Assembly (NCBI GenBank): GCA_022453515.1
Contig: JAJNNY010000019.1
Span: 186,001 to 250,000, forward strand
Direction of reading: 5' to 3'
DNA from: Astrocystis sublimbata
Lineage: Eukaryota; Ascomycota; Sordariomycetes; Xylariales; Xylariaceae
Length of the DNA: 64,000 nucleotides
Of this stretch, positions 1 through 11,971 are shown one piece after another. A program made the translations under genes and the position numbers. The notes under the pieces are model-generated. The model searched no databases. It was not told where the DNA came from and was given only the letters and a program-made list of their open reading frames with translations. Every line of letters begins with the position of its first letter. Position 1 is the first letter of the stretch.

Positions 1-1890
1 CGGCAGGAATGAAAACAACGGGCCATTCAAGACCTTTAGCAGCGTGTATAGTAGAGATTGTGACAAGTGGCTTTTCCTCTTGGTTCTCGTCTTTAGTTTG
101 CTTGTCGGACGCCAACGACACGTTCGCGAGGAATCGGGCGAGGGGATCATTGTCAGATGCTTGTGGGAATCCTTCAATCGTAGGCAGAGCTTCTTCGTCA
201 TCAATTTGATGCTGACGCATGAACTCATCGGCGAGAGCGACAAATTCCTGCACGTTAGCCCATCTCGACTCGTATTCAGTGCCGTAGGTCGCCTCTAGGT
301 AGCTCTCAAACTTGAGATTGCGAATCAATTCTTGAATCAGGTCTACCAAGTTTAAAGGTTTGCCATGAGCAGCATCCTGCTGTACTCGTTCCCGCAACTT
401 GTTGAGCGGTTTTGTTAGACTACCTGAGAGAGCGTTCTCAGTCTGCTGTCGAATTTTGATCTTAGCTGCTCGGTCACCTCGAATCTGCTGGGTGAGTAGT
501 TGCCAGAGGCTTATTGATGACTTCTCAGCATCTTCTATGAGAGCTTTGACGGTCACTTCACCAATACCTCTTTTAGGTACATTGATAATACGCGCAAGAG
601 CGTCGTTATTATCCGGTTGATGGATAACACGCATATAGTCCAATAGGATCTTGATTTCAGTGCGTTCGTAGAACTTGAAGCCGCCTACACAATTCAATCG
701 TCAACAAGTTCATCTTCCCACGTTGGGAATGGGGGGTCATGTCACGCACCAACCATTCGGTAAGCTATTCCTTCTCGTCCCAGTGTCGATTCGATATGCC
801 TAGACAGTGATGCTGAACGCAGTAATATTGAAAAATCGTTGAAGTCTATCATTTTCCCTGACAGTAGCCGTATCCGCTTGATCTCGGACACAATCCAGTC
901 CGCCTCGGCATTTGAACTTTTTAGTCTTCGAAGAACTGGTCGCGTTCCTTTATCGTGTACTGGTAGGAGTGCTTTTTTGTACCGCTCCTGGTCTTGCTGG
1001 ATGATTTTGAGCGAGGTGTCCAGTATACAGCTCGAGGATCTGTAGTTTTCTTCCAGCGAAATCTCGTCGGTGCCCGGGTAGTCACGGAGTAAACGATGCA
1101 AATTCTTTATCTCTGCAGATCGCCATCCATAAATACTCTGATCCGGGTCTCCCACGATGGTGACTCGTCGAGTTTCCTGCGCAAACAGCTTCATCAAGTC
1201 GTATTGCACCCCATTGGTGTCTTGATATTCATCGATCAAGACTGTTTGAATGTTGGACACGCATTGAGGGAACTTGCGGAGAAGCTCAACACACCGCACG
1301 AGAAGATCATCGTAGTCGAGCAGATTAGACCGCTCAAGCTGATTCTGGTATTCTTCAAAGCAGGCCTCCAAAGCCTTTGATGTGACGTCTTGCCCTTTCC
1401 TGTCTTTGACGGCTTGCTCATCTGATGTGCCTTTGGCTTTGCGTTTGCTGATCCAAGCTCGAGCTGCGGGCGGCTCTAGAGGCGCCTCCGATCTCTTGCA
1501 GATACGGGCAATGATACCTCTCGAGTCCGAGTCATCTGCAATGCCAAATTTGGGGTCTAGTCCAATTCGCTGCCCATACTTGGCCAGGTAGCGACGGGCA
1601 ATGCTGTGGAAGGTCCCAATAATGATGCTTTTTTCGCGTCCGTCGCCGAGAGCACCGCCGATACGCGCTTTCATTTCATTCGCCGCTTTGTTGGTAAAAG
1701 TAGCAACCAAGACTTGTTGCGGCTGTATACCGACATGGTCGATGAGCCAGACTACGCGTGAAGTGAGGGTATGCGTCTTTCCGCTCCCCGGTCCAGCCAG
1801 GATGGCGACCGTTGAAGCTTCTGAGCCGACAGCACGACATTGGGCCTTATTGAGCGATTCAAAAATGGCGTGTTTGCTTGCCAGTGACAT
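1..1890 (-). CDS. srs2: SRS2-type UvrD/Rep superfamily 1 DNA helicase, 5' part
   Basis: Two exons are visible: 1890-750 and 684 to base 1, where the gene runs off the left edge. The intron is 685-749 (donor GTGCGT, acceptor TGTAG) and joins the protein as ...YRMVG|GFKFYER. Walker A (AGPGSGKT) is at residues 32-39, followed by TFTNKAANEMK (motif Ia), the Walker B element LIDEYQDT near residue 220 and GDPDQSIYGWR (motif III/QxxR) near 250. Exon 2 carries motif V (TIHAAKGLEW) just before the window ends. Family knowledge: Srs2 is a 3'-5' helicase that removes Rad51 filaments and restrains homologous recombination. The ATG at 1890 is chosen because it precedes the Q-motif region (LNKAQCRAV) by the usual short distance. 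The C-terminal half, including any Rad51- and SUMO/PCNA-binding tail, lies outside the window. A different UvrD paralogue is possible but less likely. Confidence 0.92.
685..749 (-). other. intron in the srs2-type gene
   Basis: A 65-nt intron read on the minus strand. Without splicing the frame ends at a stop within three codons of the donor. With splicing, the conserved GFKFYER helicase segment follows directly. Confidence 0.9.
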
Positions 1891-3455
1891 GATCTAGCAA
1901 GCTGATAGTAAGCCCGTGGTAAACATTTGTCTCATCAACTCCGCCAGCTGTATGGAAGGTGGACCAGTGACAAAGAACACGGGCGACGCGTTTACAATGG
2001 GGTGACGCGATGGGACCAACAGAACCAGACACGGGATCATGTGACTGAAAGTCTCGCCCCACCGCTCCGTCCTGCCTGCCGACCTTGGAAGCGGATTAAT
2101 GATCTTGGCGAATGTGTAGTACTGTACTGTAAGTAATGGAGGCGAGGGATGTGTGTACATAAGAGTTTGACTCCGAGGTCGCTAATAGGAGAAATCGATC
2201 AAATGTGATGTGACAAAACCACTTTCGTATAAGCAATCTGTACGATGTTTTGCTAATTGATGGGCATCAATTACGGAGTGATAAGGTACAGTAACCAAGT
2301 ACCTAAGTACCTACCTAATTTAATGCTATTCGATGTCGGCTACGGTTAGATATGTGGCTGAAGAGTGCACGGGCATTGCAGTTGCAAGCAAAGTGGCTCA
2401 GCTCCCTCTAATTGACCTTACCTCCCCCACCAAGCGAGACCCGTCATTCGTCAGCACAACACGGTACACTACCAACCACCTCGCAAGCGCCGAGAAGCGC
2501 CTTGATCGGAAATGACAGGATGGTTATTCTCAGTCATCTTACCACTTCGGACGATTTTGCTATGCGTTATATCCTGCGTTATCTCGCCACTCAAACACCT
2601 GGTCATTTGGTGGTCTAATTGCTACCATGCATGTGTTCCCTCGAGGTCCTCAAGTTGGTCGCAAACCCAGATGCAAACCATGCGTCAAGTCACCCCCATC
2701 AGTGTGATTTGGGGTGACTTCCCAAACATGATAGGTAGAAGATGTGTGATATCCTGTGAGTGGGCGTGGAAAAGATGACAATGCATAGATCCTGTTCATC
2801 ATAGTACATAGGCATGCCATCGCCTCGGTACTGCAGTGCAGTGTCACTTCCGTTGGAAATACCAAATGTCGCCGACAGACTCGCTCATGATGTCTGAACC
2901 GGCGCAAAGCCCTTTCACCCCCAGGAATGAAAAGAATGGGGCACATCAGGTACGACAACATCCGGAGCCAGGGACTGGTCGAGAGCCGGGCGGGGTCGAT
3001 GGACGATGCATGTGATGATCGCCAATCAGCTGCATAGCGCGACCCTGTCGGCGCTTAACTTCCTCGACTCTCAGATCATCCATCCAACCAGAATCGTGGA
3101 AGCGGTCAACTCCCGCCCGTTGTAGATATCACTGTGATCAGGCATGGCAATTCACCGCGCTGACTGGGCACTATTTTCGGGGTCGTCACGTTTTGTGCCC
3201 CCAGAATCCCAGCCGCCTCGACTAGTTCGCAGCCGTGATATGTCGGTGTCGTTCCCCATGGCCCACTTCGACATGCTCCCGAACTTCACGAGCCGCTATA
3301 TACCCTTCGCACCCCCAATTCGAGTCCAGCCCTTACCGATTCTCTGGCAGTATGTGTTTCGCTTGAATGGTCAGGAGGTCCTGCACAAACTTGGAGATAA
3401 GTGCTAGAATATGGTCATGTCTAGTGACGATCCGTACATATAACCAGCAATCAAC
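1891..3455. other. divergent intergenic region, helicase / membrane protein
   Basis: About 1.6 kb between two divergently transcribed genes, so it should hold both promoters. I see no coding signal: the short open frames have no recognisable protein character. A cluster of the CTACCTA/AGTACCTA motif lies at about 2297-2321. No convincing TATA box could be assigned. Confidence 0.6.
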
Positions 3456-5111
3456 ATGTACCAAAGGTCTTATAGCACGCCTCCCGCGCCCGGTCTCGTT
3501 CTGCTTTTGACGTCCTTCCTGGGTGTCATCCCTTCTTGTTCATCATCACAAATCAAGGTGCCTAGGGGCGCACTTGATCTCACTGTATACTCAAACTATT
3601 TCGATCCGACACCGTCGCCAGAGGAAGGTCCTCCCTTCTCTGCCGGGGCGCTTCGCAATCCAGCGTACCTCCCTGCTCAAATCGGTGCCATCGTGGGCTC
3701 CTATGCCCTGTCACTCGTCCTGGTCGCAGGCATCCTTTTGTTGCTCGCGAAGACCCGTCGGAGTCATCTTACAGCAGGAGAAACGGGATTAGATAGCCAC
3801 GAGGAGTACGGCCTTCAGTTTGCGTTTCCTCAAGGGGACAAGACGGGCAACAATTCACCAGGTTACCCATTCCCTTATCCCGCTCAGACACCTAAATCCC
3901 CAATCAAAAACTTCTCCTATCCGATACCTCCTACACCGACAGCGGAGCAGGGGCAAACGCCATATACCACGTCCGGTTCTTTCTCGACGTATTCAACGAG
4001 TACTCTTGGTATCAACCCTTTGGTCGACCACCGTGTCGTTGCTGCAGATCGCGAAATGGCGCAACAACAGTTGGAAGAGATGTACCGATATGTGATGGAG
4101 CACGAAGAAGCCAAGGCGGCTGGCACGCCCATTGAGGCACCTCCATCCCCCTTGGTTAAGCAGCAGTTTCCGCGGTCGGATCCGCCGAAGCAGAATACAC
4201 CAAAGAGGGGCAAGAACAAGCCCACCAACCTCAATCTCTCCCAGACGGAGCCTCAGAAACAGTCTCGGGCATCCTCGTTCCTATCGGCTCTCAAGTCTCC
4301 CTTGAAGAAGAGTCACAAGGAGAAGGGTATGAGCATCTCCTCGCCTATAATGACACCCATGTCGGGAACTTTCCCCCGACACGAGGGTGAGGAAATGAAC
4401 GTAATTCCTCCTCGACAATACGCACCGGCCTCGCCACCACCTGTGCCTACAAACCAACCTGCATACTTGCAAAACAGCAAACACGCAGGCGCAGGAGTAG
4501 CACCCATCACCCCCCCAGATCTGTCGCCAGAGAGCACACAGAGCATAGACGAGCGTCTCGGAGCTCAGTATGGCCACATGAGACATGATTCTCGGGCACC
4601 GAGCGAGTTCGATCCCATGTCAGCCACATCTGAGCGATCAACCGCGCCTCTCATCGGTTTACCCAGCTCGCCGAAGCACAATGCTCGATTTCCGTCGTTG
4701 CCAGCCTCCCCAAAGTCCGGGGGCACGTTTCCATCACTACCAGCTTCCCCGAAACCTGGGGCGACTTTCCCGACATCACCGCGCCCCGGGCAGTCCTTCT
4801 CGCGGCCCAACGCCCCCTCGGCTGTTCGCACAGGAGGGACACTTCCACTTCGTGCTTATGAGCCAGCTTTGAGTTCACCGTCTGCACAAACTACAAAGCA
4901 AACAACTTTCGAGCGGGCTGCGCCATTATCTCCTGGCATGCGCACTCCTTGGACTGGTGCTCCAGTTCCCTACACACCATACCAGCCATTTTCGCCGGTG
5001 GTGCCCGTTACGCCGTCCTTGGTGACGAAGGCGGATCGTAAACGAATGAAGCAACTTCAGCCCAAAACCCCGACCATGGCAATGGTACAGGACACAGAAG
5101 ACGTGTGGTAA
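3456..5111 (+). CDS. single-pass membrane protein with long Ser/Pro-rich tail, function unknown
   Basis: An uninterrupted 551-residue frame. Residues 1-30 look like a signal peptide (hydrophobic core LVLLLTSFLGVIPSC). A short luminal or extracellular segment follows (about 31-75), then one strong transmembrane helix at about 76-98 ending in the basic stop-transfer KTRRS. The remaining 450 residues are low complexity, rich in Ser, Pro, Thr and Lys, and probably cytosolic. They include tandem copies of FPSLPASPK-like units near residues 410-445 and many S/T-P sites, which suggests a phosphorylated disordered tail. The start is supported by the signal peptide directly after it. I recall similar proteins as conserved hypotheticals in Sordariomycetes, but I know no function. 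The topology (signal, ectodomain, single helix, long tail) would fit a cell-wall sensor or a cortical scaffold; that is inference only. Confidence 0.8.
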   Translation: MYQRSYSTPPAPGLVLLLTSFLGVIPSCSSSQIKVPRGALDLTVYSNYFDPTPSPEEGPPFSAGALRNPAYLPAQIGAIVGSYALSLVLVAGILLLLAKTRRSHLTAGETGLDSHEEYGLQFAFPQGDKTGNNSPGYPFPYPAQTPKSPIKNFSYPIPPTPTAEQGQTPYTTSGSFSTYSTSTLGINPLVDHRVVAADREMAQQQLEEMYRYVMEHEEAKAAGTPIEAPPSPLVKQQFPRSDPPKQNTPKRGKNKPTNLNLSQTEPQKQSRASSFLSALKSPLKKSHKEKGMSISSPIMTPMSGTFPRHEGEEMNVIPPRQYAPASPPPVPTNQPAYLQNSKHAGAGVAPITPPDLSPESTQSIDERLGAQYGHMRHDSRAPSEFDPMSATSERSTAPLIGLPSSPKHNARFPSLPASPKSGGTFPSLPASPKPGATFPTSPRPGQSFSRPNAPSAVRTGGTLPLRAYEPALSSPSAQTTKQTTFERAAPLSPGMRTPWTGAPVPYTPYQPFSPVVPVTPSLVTKADRKRMKQLQPKTPTMAMVQDTEDVW

Positions 5112-8100
5112 TTGACAGCTGCGGTGCTTGTATATGCGGGCATGCGTCCCCGTGTTATTGGGAAGGGTTGGACATAATAACGATGATGACTAAGGATATT
5201 CATGAGGGGCAGCGGGATATGTATTGAGCTTTGGATGAAGGGAGGTTTCTGGCTTTGGCGAATGATTTATCACTTTAAACTGGATACCACAACGGTGCTT
5301 TCTGGAGTCGATGTAGTTAGTAGGTTAGTCATGTATGTTTAGTATGCTGGTTTGTCACGCTTAGCATTTAGTTAGACGCGCTGTCTTCAATAGACACCTG
5401 TGACTTCAATTTACCCATATACAAACATTTGTGCATAGCCTTAAACTTGCCTTGCTCGTGCACATTGCAATAGCCTTTTCATCCCCTTTCCGAAGAGCCG
5501 AACACATTACAGTATGCCCGCGCATGGCATCTTACTACTAGGTAGGGGAAGTGCTTGCACGGGAATAAGCGCATCCTCTTTATACGACGATACTACTGGT
5601 AGCGCATAAGCATGGTACGACGGCGGCAGTCATAGTATGAGTGATGCTGCTGACATTGTCTTAGGGCGAAGCAACTCCACGAAGCCATATATAGGATGTC
5701 TCAATGAACAAAACAACCATTCCTACCTAGGTAGCTGGTCATTTGCAGCTGTGGGGTTTCACAATGGCATACTGACCGGTCAGCCAAACAATCTTGAAAA
5801 CCACTCGGCTACTTTCTTCTGTACGCTACACAAGCTATGGGTGGGACGATGCTAGAACACTTGATTAGCATGAATAAAGTCAAGTCGCACAGGGCTGTTG
5901 AAAGGGCCGAAAAAGGACGAAGATCTCTCGAGGCGACACCAAAGCTGGCGAGCTGGCAAAGTAAGTATTCTACATGACTAGAGAATCCGACTGGACTCGG
6001 CAGAGAGACAGGAACAACTAAGTAAGGTATCGCGGCGTAGGTCTCTTGAGCCTACCCAAGAGTAGATGTTCTTAGCTAGCGACGTAAGCGAGATGATGAT
6101 CCGGCCGTACGCAACATCTGTGAATCCCCAGCCGCACTCACCAAGCCAGACCCCCAGAGAGATCCCCGGCCAGGACCTGGCCGGTGTACTTGGCCGACCT
6201 AGGCACTTAGGAGGCATGGGATTCTGTATGTCTTGCGCGTTTCTCATGCATTTGTTTGGGACACATTTCTCGAATGACCATGACAAGGCCGTTCAGCTCT
6301 GTACATACTGTATCTCGATATCACGAACAGCCGACCCAGACGATGGTGACTCTCGGTATCGGTCCCCCAACAATACATAGTACATACTTTGTACAAAACT
6401 TACTGATCCAGGCCAGGTTATCGATCCTGACCCTTGGCATTATGCACGAGCAATAGCATTCCTCGGGACTACCTACCGCGAGCTACCGGTACCTACTGGT
6501 CGGCCCTAGTGCAGCAATATTTGGGGCATGGCATAATCTTCCTTCGGTACAAGCAGAAGATTGAGAGGATACAGCTCATAGGAGGGCTGCAGAATTGCAG
6601 TGGCCCAACTACATGTATATATATATATATATATAAGTAGTTTACACTGCCCGTCAATTATGAGTGTTCGCAGCCGAGACAGCTCATCTAGTTAATAAAC
6701 TACGAGTACGAGTACTCATCTCTCGATGAGGTGCAGTAGTCTCGCAGCTGTGTCGTACTGTACTAATTAGCAAAGGAACTCAACTGTCGAGACCGTCAGT
6801 GCACGCTGCGGCCACGATGGTAGGTCAATATGTGGAATCTCGTGGAGTCAGTCTGCTCGTGGGGAGAGCAGCTATGTTTAGTGGACCCCCACTGAAGCCA
6901 ATATAAGTACACGTACGAGTACGTATGTGCATGCTGCTGCTATGTGTCAGCCAAAAGCCAATTTGTCGCGAACGGAGTGCTCCGAGAGCACTAGGTAGAG
7001 GTAGGCACGCAGCACGTGGCTTTAACCGTTTTATGTGTGATAGCGCCGGCGACGAGTGGCCGGCTGCTACCTAGTACCTACCTACTCGCCCACTACCTGA
7101 CGCGACTCTAGTAGGCCCGTACTCCGCTAGCACCGGGAGACTTGTGATTCTCGAGTTCGATGGTGGCCAGAAGTGGCTGCAGCGTTCGTAGCGTGGCCTT
7201 GCCTTGCCTCGCTCTCGCTGCGTTGCGTCGGAAAAGACAGCGGCCTAGCCCGGCGAGCAGATGCCAAGCACGGCGCTGGGTGGAGGGGCAGGGCAGGAAA
7301 AGAGGGGTCTGGGTAGGGTCGTAAGTGGCAAGCCGGGTCTAGCGTGTCTAGCGCGTTGCTAGTGTCTCAATGAAGGGCGAGATGGGCAAGTTCTGGCAAG
7401 TTAAGGGGACCGCAAGGCCCGATCTGTTCCGCCATCGTATGATGTTGAACTCTGGCGTGTTTTTTCTGCGACTGCAGCAGCACCCGCCCTGCCCGCCCAC
7501 CCTTTACGACAGACACGCAATATGCCCCAGCCAGCCAGCCAGCCAGTCGAGCCAGCCCGGTGCCTCGAGGATGGGCGAGCATGGTTTTCTTTTTTCTCGC
7601 GCAGGCCCTGCTTGCCGCGCTTCACACGTCGGTCGCTGCTTGACTCGTGGTGTTTCCCCTCGTGCGCATGTGTGTACTAGGTATTGTGTAATTAAGTACC
7701 CGGTACACCACCTCTATCAACCGTTAGCGACCGATGCGCCAATGCGCCGCAGTGTAGCGTCTCTTAGATAAGTACTCGGTACATACTTGTGCAGAGGGAG
7801 CGACGGGGATCTTGCCTGTGCTCAGTAAAATCCCACCATCCCAAACATCGAGATCTCTCGTGCGCTAGCCAGCCCCGGCCCTCCAGCGCCCCGACGCCGT
7901 GACGCACAGCTTCGACACGCTAAGGCATTGGCATTGGGCTTGGGATTGGGGGGAATGAATTCCAAGCTGCTAAATCTTACAGTACCTCTCCTCTCGCCTG
8001 CCGCTAAGCGTTGCGCCAGACGGACTCAGGCGTTCCATTTCCATTCCAACTCCCGACCTACCTACAGTAAGGTATTCCAACCATTCAACGAAAGTATCCG

Positions 8101-8220
8101 TACTACTATGTTACTATGGTATTAGGACCTTGAAGAAGTGCACCTGATCGAGTGAACACTGCACACTGCACAGCTAGTAGCGTATTCGTACTATTACACA
8201 TACACAGCATTAGCTTTCGA
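5112..8220. other. long intergenic region upstream of the SREBP gene
   Basis: About 3.1 kb with no supportable gene. It holds the 3' end of the membrane-protein transcript, a (TA)10 microsatellite at 6616-6635, a TACGAGTACGAGTACTC cluster near 6699-6716, several CTACCTA/TAGGTA motifs (for example 5724-5740 and 7068-7085) and a CCAG tandem at 7527-7546. The small open frames look like chance. The first ATG-free stretch, taken as the SREBP leader, begins after this region. Confidence 0.6.
6616..6635. repeat. (TA)10 microsatellite
   Basis: Ten uninterrupted TA dinucleotides in intergenic DNA. Confidence 0.9.
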
Positions 8221-8793
8221 CGGCTTGGCGTCACATATCCAGGCCTCTGTTCTGTGCCTCGGATTCCTCCTCTCTTCCTCTACAATTAATTACCTGCCTT
8301 ACCCTCTCGCCTCTGAAACCCGCTCCGCCGGATTCGCACACTTGCCTGCACCCACTGCCCACACAGATAGATACATACCCCAGGTCCAAACTCTTACTCA
8401 CCTCGTCCGATATTCCTCTTCTTGACCTTCGTTCGATCGCCTGTTCCGTGCAGCAGAACCAGACTTGCTACCCTCCATCATCTTCACTTCCCTCGCTTCC
8501 TCTCCCAATCTACCAATCTATCAAGGTAGAGACTGGAGACGTACCGTACCGTACCCCTTCATTCGGCGGCCGCCTACGCTGGTTTCCGTACATCCGCCCG
8601 CCGCTTGACCTACTGAATCAGACCACCAGAGACAGACCGGGAGCACGAATCACTCCCTGCCATCTCGATCCCGCCCCCAGACAGCCCTCTGCTCACCTCT
8701 CGTTGGTGACTGGCCTGGTGGAGCGGCCCCTGCCTGCCTGCCTGCCTGCCTGCCTGGTAGTTGTTGGGCTTCCTCTTTGCTTAGACCTTACTT
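8221..8793 (+). promoter_or_regulatory. pyrimidine-rich, ATG-free leader of the SREBP gene
   Basis: About 570 nt without a single ATG on the plus strand, although about nine would be expected by chance. The stretch is rich in CT runs (for example 8261-8280 and 8461-8515) and ends in a (CCTG)7 tandem at 8729-8756. This is what a long 5' untranslated leader under selection against upstream starts looks like. The transcription start is therefore probably near or before 8260. No TATA box is obvious. Confidence 0.6.
8729..8756 (+). repeat. (CCTG)7 tandem repeat in the SREBP leader
   Basis: Seven perfect CCTG units, 38 nt upstream of the uORF. Confidence 0.9.
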
Positions 8794-8820
8794 ATGTCGA
8801 ACCACACTCGCATCTGGTGA
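8794..8820 (+). promoter_or_regulatory. 8-codon upstream ORF before the SREBP start
   Basis: The first ATG after the long ATG-free leader opens a frame of eight codons (MSNHTRIW) that stops at 8818-8820. Only 10 nt separate its stop from the main ATG at 8831. So close a spacing makes efficient reinitiation difficult, so it may limit SREBP translation or act only when bypassed by leaky scanning. Whether it is translated is inference. Confidence 0.6.
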
Positions 8821-8830
8821 TTCCATCAGT

Positions 8831-11800
8831 ATGACAGATCGTCAAGATGCTTCTGGCCTCTTCGGCCTTGATGGCTCTGGCGCATATTTCCAAGGTACCA
8901 GCTCCGCTGGCGGCGGCGGTAACGGTGATACATTGAACACAACTAGCGACGACCAGCAATTCTTCGACTCAAATTGGCCCTTTCAAGACACTCCTCCGTA
9001 CGACACATACGACAGCAACTCATTCTACCATGAAGGATGGAACATGAACCAACACGTTCCGATACAGGACGGTCTCCCTGACCCGCAAACTGTGTCACTA
9101 CCTCCGCACGCTGTGAACGAGCCTGGTCCTTCTGCCTTCGCCATGACGACTCCAGTCGCCTCTCCCATCATGTCGTCGGCACGCCCGGGCGCTCCTCAAC
9201 AGCACACCGTCAGCCTGTTGAGTGAAGAGCAGCGACGGAGGCTACAGAAGATCGCCATGCCTTCGACGATCCCGTATCATTCACCCACAAGTGAACCGAG
9301 TCCCGACTCGGCTGGTGGAGCAGGGAAATCTTCTATGTCATCATCGCCCGAAGCTTACGAGAAGTCAAATCCTCGGAAACGGAAGTCGTCAGACGACGAT
9401 GATGACGATGACGACGACGATGATGCGCACCAGCCCATCAAGAAGACCGCACACAACATGATTGAAAAGAGATACCGCACCAATCTCAATGATAAGATAG
9501 CAGCTTTGCGAGACAGTGTGCCTAGTCTGAGAATCATGTCCAAGAGCGCGCGAGGCGAGGATACCACGGAAGATCGGGAAGAGCTCCATGGCCTAACACC
9601 TGCCCATAAGCTGAACAAAGCAACGGTATGTTTATTACATAGCATATTGCCAATCGCGCAATCCAGATCTGACCGGATTTTATAGGTTCTCAGTAAGGCC
9701 ACCGAGTATATCCGTCATCTCGAGAAGCGCAACTCGCGGCTACTCGATGAAAATGCGGCGATGCAGCAGCGAATTGCCGCCTTTGAGAAGCTCTTCATGT
9801 CCGGCGCCATGAATGGCGCTATCAGTCCTCATCAGCAGCACGCGCCACCTACGCCCACTACATACGCCCCTCATGAGCCGAGCCCCTTTGCACCCTCGCC
9901 TATGGGCGCTGCTCGACCGGATCCGCAGGGCATGATGCAAGTGCCAGATGAGATGAAGCGCATCTACGCTGCGCAGCTAGCTGCAGGACAACCATACCCC
10001 ATACCCCAGCAGCAGCAACCGCAGCAGCAGCAGTTCAGACCAAACCCCGCCCTAGTCCGTCAACAACAAATCCATCAGCAGCAGCAGCAACACCACCAGG
10101 TACACCACCCTGGAGGTTGGCAGGGCGCCGCCCCATACTTCGGCAGATTCGTAGTTGGTTCCTTAGCCGGTCTCATGGTGCTAGAGGCTGTTCGCGAAAA
10201 CGAGCAAAGTAACGAGACCCCTGACGGGCGCGGTCTGTTTGCGCTTCCGATACATCTCCTTAGAATCCTCACATCGAACCTCAGCATCAACTTTATGGGC
10301 TATTCCATCCACGGAGCCAGGGTCATTTACTCCATCAAGCTTGTTCTTCTGCTGTGTAGTTTATGGTGGGCTCTCATGCCTTCTCTCTTGGATCCCAAAC
10401 CTCCAAATCCCAAGCAATCCAAACAAGTCACCGTGGCTCCCAAGGCGGCGCCGTCGCTTGCTTCTCCTATACATGTACGCCGACAAGCATGGCTGACCGC
10501 GGTTCAAACTGTTTGGGTACCCCGTCACAATTTCTTCCTGGAGGCGGCAGCACTTGGCCTGAAGACGGTAAAGCTTAGCTTGAGAAATCTGATTGGTGTG
10601 TCAGGATATCAGATGTTGACAGGGCTGACTGAAGACCAAGAGATTGCGCGTGTGAAGGCTTGGGAAATCGCCCTGGATGCTCAACTAGCTGGAGGCGACG
10701 TCGAGATCAGCAAGAGCCGGCTAACTCTGACACTCCTCGCGTCTGCGACACTACCGAACACTCCTCTGCGACTCATGCTGAAGGCACTGCACATCCGAGT
10801 TCTATTGTGGGAGCTTGGCTTAACCGGAGTACAGGCAGGCGTCCAAGTGGTTGCTACAAAAGTCGCAAGGTCCATGTGGAATGAAGCAAAACATCTACAC
10901 CGCATCGCCACACAGTTGCGTCGAAATGGACAGGATCCTCCTGATGAAGAGCTTCCCGACCATCTCGCGGCCTTACTCGAGCAGGACTGTGACGAGGTTC
11001 TGAACTCGACTATCATTCAGCGAGCTCATAATCTAGCCTGGAATCGCGCCACTGAACACAAAGCAATCGGCAGTATTGATAGCATGGCCGCCGTCATCGA
11101 TGACCCGGCAGTTCGCTCACCCATGGACGCTGTAGCTGCCTGGTGGTCCAGCATGAACCTGCAGAGTGTTCTTACCACAAGTCTTCTTGCCGCGGAGGAT
11201 GAAAGCAATGAAGCCGCTTTGCATGTTGATCACGAAGTATCTCTTGCCATTCGAACCGCGCCGATTGGGTCAGTATCGCAACAGCGCGCGTTGGTTGCAC
11301 GAGCCCTGCTATGTGATGAAAAACGAAACATCAACATCGTGGCCGCGTTGCAAGCTATCGGTCCTGTGACAGATGCCCTAGCGTCGGAGAGCACTCCCAG
11401 TCGCGGACCATCCCCCTCTCCTTTGAAGGAGCTACCATCTTCTCTTGATTTAACAAACGAGCTACGAACCTCCTTGCTATGTGCCATGGCCATTGCACAT
11501 CTCGAGAAATATTCTCCGCCGGATGAACCAGTCAACATTTACGGCGTCATTAACCAAATTCAGCCCGCTTGTGATATGGGGCTTCTCGGATACACGTCAG
11601 CCTACAAGCTCATGGACCGCCTTGCGAAGCACGAGTTCGCTGCTGAAGCCTGTGCCAGCACCCTCGAGCGACTATCTGGAACCTTGAGGATATGGACAGG
11701 AAAAGAGTGTTCCTTTGATCCTGAAATACGGCATCGCATTGTTGATCGATGTCTTGCTGTCACTCGTGGTATCGTGGGAATGAATTTCGACACTGATACT

Positions 11801-11971
11801 GGATACGGCAGCATGAGCGACACCGAAAGTGACTATGGAACCATATCCGATGAAGAACACGATATTGAATCCGAACACGAACTCGATCCTGAACCCACAC
11901 CCGAACCCGAACGCGATGTCCAGATCGTAGCTGAAACAGCTAAGGCTTCTTGCTGCGGGTGCGGCTCGTAA
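8831..11971 (+). CDS. srbA: SREBP-family bHLH membrane transcription factor (SrbA/Sre1-like)
   Basis: Exons 8831-9625 and 9686-11971 join in phase to give 1026 residues. The intron (9626-9685, GTATGT...TATAG) lies inside the helix-loop-helix. The basic region reads [16 protein letters not shown]; its tyrosine (EKRYR) is the hallmark of SREBPs. A run of about ten aspartates precedes it, and a leucine-rich helix ([16 protein letters not shown]) follows the loop. After Gln-rich segments come two transmembrane helices ([16 protein letters not shown] and [18 protein letters not shown]) flanking a short luminal loop. A long C-terminal region follows, of the type known in fungi as DUF2014, ending CCGCGS. 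Known role: an ER-anchored precursor cleaved to activate ergosterol and hypoxia genes. The ATG at 8831 is the first in this frame. Confidence 0.95.
9626..9685 (+). other. intron in the SREBP gene
   Basis: A 60-nt phase-0 intron between HKLNKAT and VLSKATEY, inside the bHLH domain. Read-through ends at a stop at its last codon. Confidence 0.93.

Noticed and set aside
8647..8658. ATCACTCC in the SREBP leader as a sterol regulatory element (autoregulation)
   Set aside because: Only part of the known fungal or animal element matches, and it lies within the presumed transcript.
8777..8830. 18-codon extension of the SREBP frame upstream of 8831
   Set aside because: It contains no ATG; it would need to start at TTG.
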